This document shows, piece by piece, positions 59,463-64,000 of a DNA stretch of 64,000 bases. Below the pieces are notes generated by a model, which did not search any database, was not told the origin of the DNA, and saw only the letters and a program-made list of their open reading frames with translations. Both the position numbers and the translations under genes were made by a program. The DNA comes from an uncultured Bacteroidales bacterium. GTDB taxonomy: Bacteria > Bacteroidota > Bacteroidia > Bacteroidales > Paludibacteraceae. The first letter of the stretch is position 1. Every line of letters begins with the position of its first letter. The stretch is taken from positions 117,569 to 181,568 of the forward strand of contig ONND01000007.1 of the NCBI GenBank assembly GCA_900319105.1. Reading direction: 5' to 3'.

Positions 59463-60491
59463 ATGAACGTGTTCGGAGATAAATGGACGTTTACGAGCTT
59501 CGGTGAGTCTCACGGAGCCGCGATAGGCGGTGTACTGGACGGTGTACCTGCCGGGCTACCTATCGATCTGGACAAGATCCGTGAAGAGCTGGAGCGTCGG
59601 GCAGGGAAGAAACCTAACCCCGACCATTCCCTTAAGGGAAGGGAGACAGGAGTATCACCTCGAGCGGTGCGCGAACCGGATGAAGTGGAGTGGCTCTCCG
59701 GTGTCCTTCGGTCTGTCAGTCCGGAGGACGGTCTGTCAGCAGAGCGGTCTGTCAGCAATGCAGTCTGTCAGCAAAGCGGTCTAATAACTCTCGGTACCCC
59801 GATCGCCTTCATCATTCGCAACAAGGATGCGCGGCCGGAGGATTACGAATGGCTCAAACACTCCTATCGCACCGGACACGCCGATAAGGTATACGAGCAG
59901 AAATATGGTATTCGCGACTGGCGCGGAGGCGGCAGAGCGAGTGCACGCGAGACGGCAGCACGCGTGGTAGCCGGAGGGATAGCCAAGCAGGAGTTGGCGC
60001 AGAAAGGCATTGATATCCATGCAGAGTTGATCCAAGTGGGCGCAGAGACGGACCCGGCTAAGTTCGCCGACACGATTGCTGCTTATCAGCGCGAGGGAGA
60101 CTCTATAGGAGGCATCGTGGAGTGCCGCATCCAAGGCCTGAAAGCAGGAACAGGCGAACCGATCTTCGATAAACTGCAAGCGCATCTCGCCTTTGCGATC
60201 ATGAGCATCAATGCCTGCAAAGGGTTTGAGTACGGTACCGGTTTTGGCGGCGTCACGCAGCCAGGATCAGCCATCAATCATATTTCCGGAGGTATCGCCG
60301 GAGGTATTTCCGATGGTTCGGAGATTATCTTCCGCTGCGTCTTCAAACCCACACCCACTACGCCAAAGGCATTGGAAGAAGTGACAAAGGGACAAAGTAC
60401 AAAGGTCGGTCGCCATGATGCGTGTGTGGCGGTAAGGGCAGTGCCGGTAGTCGAAGCGATGACAGCTCTCGCTCTGGTACAGTTTTTGTAA
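59463..60491 (+). CDS. aroC: Chorismate synthase with in-frame repeat inserts
   Basis: Makes chorismate from EPSP with reduced FMN, the last shikimate-pathway step. Core motifs are intact: FGESHG (18-23), REPDEVEWLSG (about 72-82), RDWRGGGRASARETAARV (about 152-169) and VGRHDACVAVRAVPVVEAM near the end. Three segments look foreign: SLKGRETGVSPRAV (about 57-70, from a TTCCCTT/AAGGGAA palindrome), SVSPEDGLSAERSVSNAVCQQSG (84-106, from GTCTGTCAG units) and KGQSTK (about 309-314, from GGACAAAGTACAAAGG words). Together these bring it to 342 residues, still near family length. It is probably functional because pathway motifs around the inserts are kept. Confidence 0.95.
   Translation: MNVFGDKWTFTSFGESHGAAIGGVLDGVPAGLPIDLDKIREELERRAGKKPNPDHSLKGRETGVSPRAVREPDEVEWLSGVLRSVSPEDGLSAERSVSNAVCQQSGLITLGTPIAFIIRNKDARPEDYEWLKHSYRTGHADKVYEQKYGIRDWRGGGRASARETAARVVAGGIAKQELAQKGIDIHAELIQVGAETDPAKFADTIAAYQREGDSIGGIVECRIQGLKAGTGEPIFDKLQAHLAFAIMSINACKGFEYGTGFGGVTQPGSAINHISGGIAGGISDGSEIIFRCVFKPTPTTPKALEEVTKGQSTKVGRHDACVAVRAVPVVEAMTALALVQFL
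59627..59652 (+). repeat. Palindromic spacer-type repeat inside aroC
   Basis: TTCCCTTAAGGGAA (59627-59640, perfect 14-bp palindrome) followed by GGGAGACAGGAG, resembling the CCCTT-AAGGG hairpins of spacers; encodes SLKGRETGV. Confidence 0.7.
59711..59782 (+). repeat. GTCTGTCAG-unit repeat, copy 3 (inside aroC)
   Basis: Unit order 20, 16, 16, 16, then GTCT. The 20-bp unit has the hairpin GTCC-GGA-GGAC. The first 46 bases equal pepD copy 2 except one base in the hairpin loop. Confidence 0.93.
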
Positions 60492-60537
60492 AGAAAAAAA
60501 TGAATAAATAGTAAATAATCAAACAGTAAATAGTATT

Positions 60538-60771
60538 ATGGCAACAAAGAAATTAACCCGCTCGACCAATAAGATTTTGGCTGGCGTTTGCAGCGGAATC
60601 GCCGAGTATTTTGAAGTAGATCCAACTTTAATGCGTATCTGCTATGCAGCTTTATCTGTCTTTAGTGCAGCATTCCCCGGTCTCATTCTCTACATCATTA
60701 TGATGTTGGTAATGCCGGAGAAAAGTCAGGACAAGAATGACGGATTTGAGGATGCAGAAGTGGTGAAATGA
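60538..60771 (+). CDS. PspC-domain small membrane protein
   Basis: A 77-residue protein covered by one PspC domain: KKLTRSTNKILAGVCSGIAEYFEVDPTLMRI, then a membrane segment (about 35-58) with FPGLILYIIMMLVMPEK. In other bacteria PspC helps sense envelope stress; here only the short form exists. Its stop overlaps the start of the acyl-CoA ligase gene (ATGA), so the two are coupled. Confidence 0.92.
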   Translation: MATKKLTRSTNKILAGVCSGIAEYFEVDPTLMRICYAALSVFSAAFPGLILYIIMMLVMPEKSQDKNDGFEDAEVVK

Positions 60772-62675
60772 AAGAAAAGCCAACCATCATTGATTTTGTG
60801 GAGCATTATACCCACAAATTCAGCGAACATGTGTTTCTTCGTGAGAAGATTGACGATGTTTGGACGACTACTACCTTCCAAGAGACGCGCGAGCAGGCGC
60901 ATCGCATCGGTGCCGGAATGATGGCACTCGGTCTGCAGAAAGGCGAGCGCGTAGCCTTGCTCAGCCAGGGACGTAACCTTTGGGTCACCGGCGAATTGGG
61001 TATTCTCTATGCCGGCGGTGTGAATGTGCCGCTGAGTATCAAGTTAGAGGAAGCCAGCGATCTGCTGTTCCGTATCCAGCACTCCGACGCACGGTTTATC
61101 ATGTGCTCCGAGCAGCAGCTGCCAAAGATCCGGAAGATCCTGCCTGACTGTCCGAAGGTGGAGAAAGTGATTGTTTTTGACCCCTTGGAGCAATACGAGG
61201 AGAAAGAGATCTGTATCAACGAAGTGATCGCGCTCGGCGATGCACTCTTGGCTAAAGACCAGGCGTCTTTCCAAGCGCGGTATGAGTCAGTCGGACCGAA
61301 CGACTACGCCAACATCAGTTACACGTCCGGCACGACAGCAGACCCGAAAGGTATTCTGCTGACGCACCGTAACTACACCGCGAACGTGGAGCAAGGCGCG
61401 TCGGTTATCCACTGTGATGTCGATGATGTCATGTTGATCATCCTGCCGCTGGACCACTGTTTTGCGCACGTGGCAGGTTTCTACACGATGATGTCTTATG
61501 GCGGTTCGATCGCTACGGTGCCCGTGGGCAAAACAGCCATGGCGACCCTCAAGAACATTCCTATCGCTATCAAAGAGGTACGTCCGCATATCATGTTGTC
61601 CGTGCCTGCCCTGGCGCGTAATTTCAAAAAGAGTATAGAGGCCGGTATCAAAGCAAAAGGGCCCAAGCTAGAGAAATTGTACAACTTCGCCCTCCAGAAC
61701 GCGATCGAGTACAACCGCGAGTATTGGAACCGCGGCGGGCTGAAGAACGCGTGGCGTTACCCCTTGGTTAAGCTCTTCGACAAACTGATCTTCAAAGCCG
61801 TAAGGGATAATTTCGGCGGCAGGATGAAGTTCTTCGTGGGCGGTGGAGCCTTGCTCGACATCGCGTTACAACGCTATTTCTGTGCAGTGGGCATGCCGAT
61901 GTTCCAAGGATACGGTCTGAGTGAAGCGACACCGATTATCTGCTCCAACTCTGCCGACGGCGCTATCTTCGGTTCGTCCGGACGCATCGTCAAGCCGATG
62001 GAGTTGAAGATCTGCGATGCGGAAGGTAACGTTGTGCCGGACGGTGAACGCGGCGAGATCGTCATCAAAGGAGAGAATGTGATGGCGGGCTACTGGAAGA
62101 ACCCTGAATCGACCGCATCTACTATCATCGACGGCTGGTTGCACACCGGCGACATGGGGTACGTCACCAAAGAGCACCCGGGATATCTGTGGGTGGTAGG
62201 ACGATTCAAATCGCTCCTCATCCGTGCTGACGGCGAGAAATACAGCCCCGAAGGATTCGAGGATTCACTGACCGACGGAAGTATTTACGTGGATCAATGT
62301 ATCTTGCACAACAACCAAGACCCCTATACGATCCTGCTGATGGTGCCCAATAAAGAGGCATTACAGGCTTGGGCGAAGTCGCAAGGCAAAGACCCGGAGA
62401 CCCGTGAAGGCAAGGAGTGTATGCTGCTCAAGATCCAAAGCGAAGTGGACTCGTACCGCCCCGGAGGAAGCAGAGACGGCATCTTCCCGGAGGCTTGGCT
62501 GCCCACCTCCATCGCTGTCTTGGACGAAGCATGGACAGAGCAGAACCATCTCGTCAACTCCACCATGAAAGTGGTACGAGGCAAAGTGGAAACCTATTTC
62601 CAAGACCGCATCGACTATGCCTATACAGCGGAAGGCAAAGAGCTGATGAACGAAAAGAACCTTGCTGATATTTGA
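60768..62675 (+). CDS. Long-chain acyl-CoA ligase (AMP-binding)
   Basis: A 635-residue adenylate-forming enzyme that activates fatty acids as CoA thioesters. P-loop YTSGTTADPKG (185-195), the A5-like QGYGLSEATP, GWLHTGDMGY and GRFKSLLIRADGEKYSPE are all in place. The length and the N-terminal layout fit bacterial long-chain acyl-CoA synthetases. Substrate length is not certain. The stop lies inside the terminator hairpin. Confidence 0.92.
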   Translation: MKEKPTIIDFVEHYTHKFSEHVFLREKIDDVWTTTTFQETREQAHRIGAGMMALGLQKGERVALLSQGRNLWVTGELGILYAGGVNVPLSIKLEEASDLLFRIQHSDARFIMCSEQQLPKIRKILPDCPKVEKVIVFDPLEQYEEKEICINEVIALGDALLAKDQASFQARYESVGPNDYANISYTSGTTADPKGILLTHRNYTANVEQGASVIHCDVDDVMLIILPLDHCFAHVAGFYTMMSYGGSIATVPVGKTAMATLKNIPIAIKEVRPHIMLSVPALARNFKKSIEAGIKAKGPKLEKLYNFALQNAIEYNREYWNRGGLKNAWRYPLVKLFDKLIFKAVRDNFGGRMKFFVGGGALLDIALQRYFCAVGMPMFQGYGLSEATPIICSNSADGAIFGSSGRIVKPMELKICDAEGNVVPDGERGEIVIKGENVMAGYWKNPESTASTIIDGWLHTGDMGYVTKEHPGYLWVVGRFKSLLIRADGEKYSPEGFEDSLTDGSIYVDQCILHNNQDPYTILLMVPNKEALQAWAKSQGKDPETREGKECMLLKIQSEVDSYRPGGSRDGIFPEAWLPTSIAVLDEAWTEQNHLVNSTMKVVRGKVETYFQDRIDYAYTAEGKELMNEKNLADI

Positions 62676-62690
62676 GCAAGGTTCTTTCCT
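62654..62690 (+). terminator. Terminator of the acyl-CoA ligase gene
   Basis: Perfect 12-bp stem AAAGAACCTTGC/GCAAGGTTCTTT (62654-62665 with 62676-62687), loop containing the stop codon, ending in T's. A 14-bp palindrome CGCGTACGTACGCG (62699-62712) follows before the convergent transporter gene. Confidence 0.85.
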
Positions 62691-62721
62691 TATCTATACG
62701 CGTACGTACGCGCGTTATTTA

Positions 62722-64000
62722 TTATTTGACTACAACCGGCTCATATTTCGGAACAAGCGTCTTCATTACAGACCAGCCGATGAGGTAAGCCACAGCGCAG
62801 ATACAGAAGATGATCATGTATCCTGCGGGTTTGCCGGTGAAGCCTGCGAACTTAAATGCCTCGCCCATCTGAGCAGCGTGGTCGAAGAGCATACCCGAAC
62901 CCTTGTTGATGAGGAACGAGCCTACACCGCCTGCCATAGCACCGATACCGGTGATGGTAGCCACAGCCGATTTCGGGAACATATCACCCGTCGTCGAGAA
63001 GATATTGGCACTCCAACTCTGGTGAGCAGCGCCCACGATACCGATGATGATAGCTACTGCCCAAGGACCATAGACACCACCGAGCGGCTGTGCGAACAAT
63101 GCAAAGATCGGGAAGAACGCAAAGATCAACATAGCGCGCATACGACCTGCGTACGGCTCCATGCCTTTCTTCTCCACGAAGATCTTCGGCAGATAACCGC
63201 CAAACAACGAGATAACCGTTACAATCGCGTACAGCGTGAAGATCAAAGCAATACCTTGCGGGTCAGAAGCCTTGATACCAAACTGATCTTGGAAATAAGC
63301 CGGCGCCCAGAAGAGGAAGAACCACCAAACGCCGTCGGTCATGAACTTACCAAACGCAAACGACCAGGTCTGTTTGTGCTTGAAAGCCTCGCCAAACGAC
63401 ATCTGTTTTTCAGCTTTCTCACCGGATGGCTGTCCGTCTCCAGAGACGCTCCGGTCGTCTTGGTGGATATACTCAAGCTCTGCCTCGTTTACATGCTTGG
63501 ACTCCTCGGGTTTGTCATAGACAAAAATCCAGATACCTGCCCAGATGAAGCCCAGCGCACCGATGATGATGAACGCCATCTCCCATCCGAGGCTCTTCGC
63601 CAGCAGAGGGATAGTAGCCGGAGCAGCGAGCGCACCTACCGATGCACCTGCATTAAACAGGGCGGTAGCGAACGCACGGTCTTTCTTCGGGAAATACTCG
63701 GCAGTCACCTTGATAGCAGCAGGGAAGTTTCCTGCCTCACCAAGGCCCAAGACCAAACGGCAGAAGAGGAACAGGTACACACTCACCATCGAGATGGTAC
63801 TTACAATCGTTCCGGTCGCTTCCAACAGCGCTGCCTTGCTCTCCAAGCCAACAACCTGCTCGGTAACCCATCCGCATCCTGCGTGCATAACGGCACCTAA
63901 CGACCAAACGATGATCGCCCAGAGGTAACCTTTCTTCGTGCCCATCCAGTCGATGAACTTACCGGCGAAGAGGCAGAAGATAGCGTACGCGATAGAGAAC
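62722..64000 (-). CDS. MFS transporter, hexuronate/anion-cation symporter type (5' end outside window)
   Basis: At least 426 residues, open to the right edge, where the frame reads FSIAYAIFCLFAGKFIDWMGTKKG; the true start is outside. About 11 helices are visible. The loop DWMGTKKGY and RLVLGLGEAGNFPAAIKVTAEYFPKKDRAFATALFNAGAS are typical of the anion:cation symporter family that includes ExuT (hexuronate) and related sugar-acid permeases. A central cytoplasmic loop (around EKAEKQMSFGEAFKHKQTW) divides the two halves. The substrate cannot be fixed from sequence. Confidence 0.9.
   Translation of the reverse strand, partial: FSIAYAIFCLFAGKFIDWMGTKKGYLWAIIVWSLGAVMHAGCGWVTEQVVGLESKAALLEATGTIVSTISMVSVYLFLFCRLVLGLGEAGNFPAAIKVTAEYFPKKDRAFATALFNAGASVGALAAPATIPLLAKSLGWEMAFIIIGALGFIWAGIWIFVYDKPEESKHVNEAELEYIHQDDRSVSGDGQPSGEKAEKQMSFGEAFKHKQTWSFAFGKFMTDGVWWFFLFWAPAYFQDQFGIKASDPQGIALIFTLYAIVTVISLFGGYLPKIFVEKKGMEPYAGRMRAMLIFAFFPIFALFAQPLGGVYGPWAVAIIIGIVGAAHQSWSANIFSTTGDMFPKSAVATITGIGAMAGGVGSFLINKGSGMLFDHAAQMGEAFKFAGFTGKPAGYMIIFCICAVAYLIGWSVMKTLVPKYEPVVVK

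Noticed and set aside
62699-62712. CGCGTACGTACGCG palindrome as an operator or recombination site
   Set aside because: Isolated 14-bp palindrome in a spacer between convergent genes, with no second copy noticed and no promoter beside it.
1-64000. Insertion sequences, prophage or integrative element
   Set aside because: No transposase, integrase or phage structural gene was seen; repeats present are short and non-coding in origin.

Overview
The window looks like a contiguous stretch of a Bacteroidales (Bacteroidota) chromosome of roughly balanced GC. Evidence: 18 promoters fit the Bacteroidota primary-sigma pattern (TTTG at -33, TAnnTTTG at -7, spacer of 20 bp in 17 of them); there is a SusC/SusD outer-membrane pair, many lipoproteins with a lipobox Cys, BspA-like leucine-rich-repeat proteins and OmpA/TPR lipoproteins; Shine-Dalgarno sequences are mostly weak. 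The fructan locus and secreted repeat proteins suggest a gut or rumen organism, but genus cannot be assigned from sequence alone. No transposase, phage or CRISPR array was found.

Layout. 1-8.5 kb: a partial lipoprotein, mutL with two upstream partner genes, mdh, a serine-palmitoyltransferase-like enzyme with an adjacent short-chain reductase (likely sphingolipid synthesis), an LD-carboxypeptidase and a stand-alone 5'-nucleotidase C-domain lipoprotein. 8.5-14.2 kb: pepD, a hairpin-rich 580-bp intergenic region, a small unknown gene, a FeoB with a decayed G domain, and gapA. 14.4-20.2 kb: RNase H, a 1217-residue secreted protein, its OmpA partner, and tRNA-Arg beside a decayed copy of itself. 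20.3-23.5 kb: rfbC-rfbD-DUF2461 and a DUF3667-like protein. 23.5-33.2 kb: a four-gene surface operon (two LRR proteins, a GLUG-repeat protein, an OmpA protein) and an unknown gene. 33.5-35 kb: a membrane-anchored TPR/HTH regulator. 35.1-51.6 kb: a fructan utilization locus on the minus strand: sensor-regulator, GH32, sugar permease, fructokinase, SusC, SusD, DUF4960-type protein, two unusual GH32 proteins and two related small secreted proteins. 51.7-64 kb: tamB, pnp, rplS, aroC, a PspC protein, an acyl-CoA ligase and a truncated MFS transporter.

How it works together. The fructan locus would bind and cut fructans at the cell surface, import oligosaccharides through SusC/SusD, release fructose with the periplasmic-type GH32, carry it across the inner membrane and phosphorylate it. 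Its regulator joins a periplasmic sugar-binding domain through one membrane helix directly to an AraC DNA-binding domain, and a perfect 15-bp inverted repeat abuts the -33 box of the first structural gene.

The most unusual signal is a family of short repeats built from 16- and 20-bp units sharing GTCTGTCAG. They sit in frame inside pepD (twice) and aroC (once), with 45 of 46 bases shared between two genes 50 kb apart. The longer units carry a small hairpin with a three-base loop whose stem covaries (GTCC/GGAC against GCCC/GGGC). Similar hairpins fill the 10.2-10.4 kb intergenic region, where a four-armed 137-nt structure can be drawn, and the insert that breaks the tRNA-Arg copy. Other low-complexity repeats typical of spacers have also entered reading frames (aroC, tamB, two surface-protein genes and an unknown gene).
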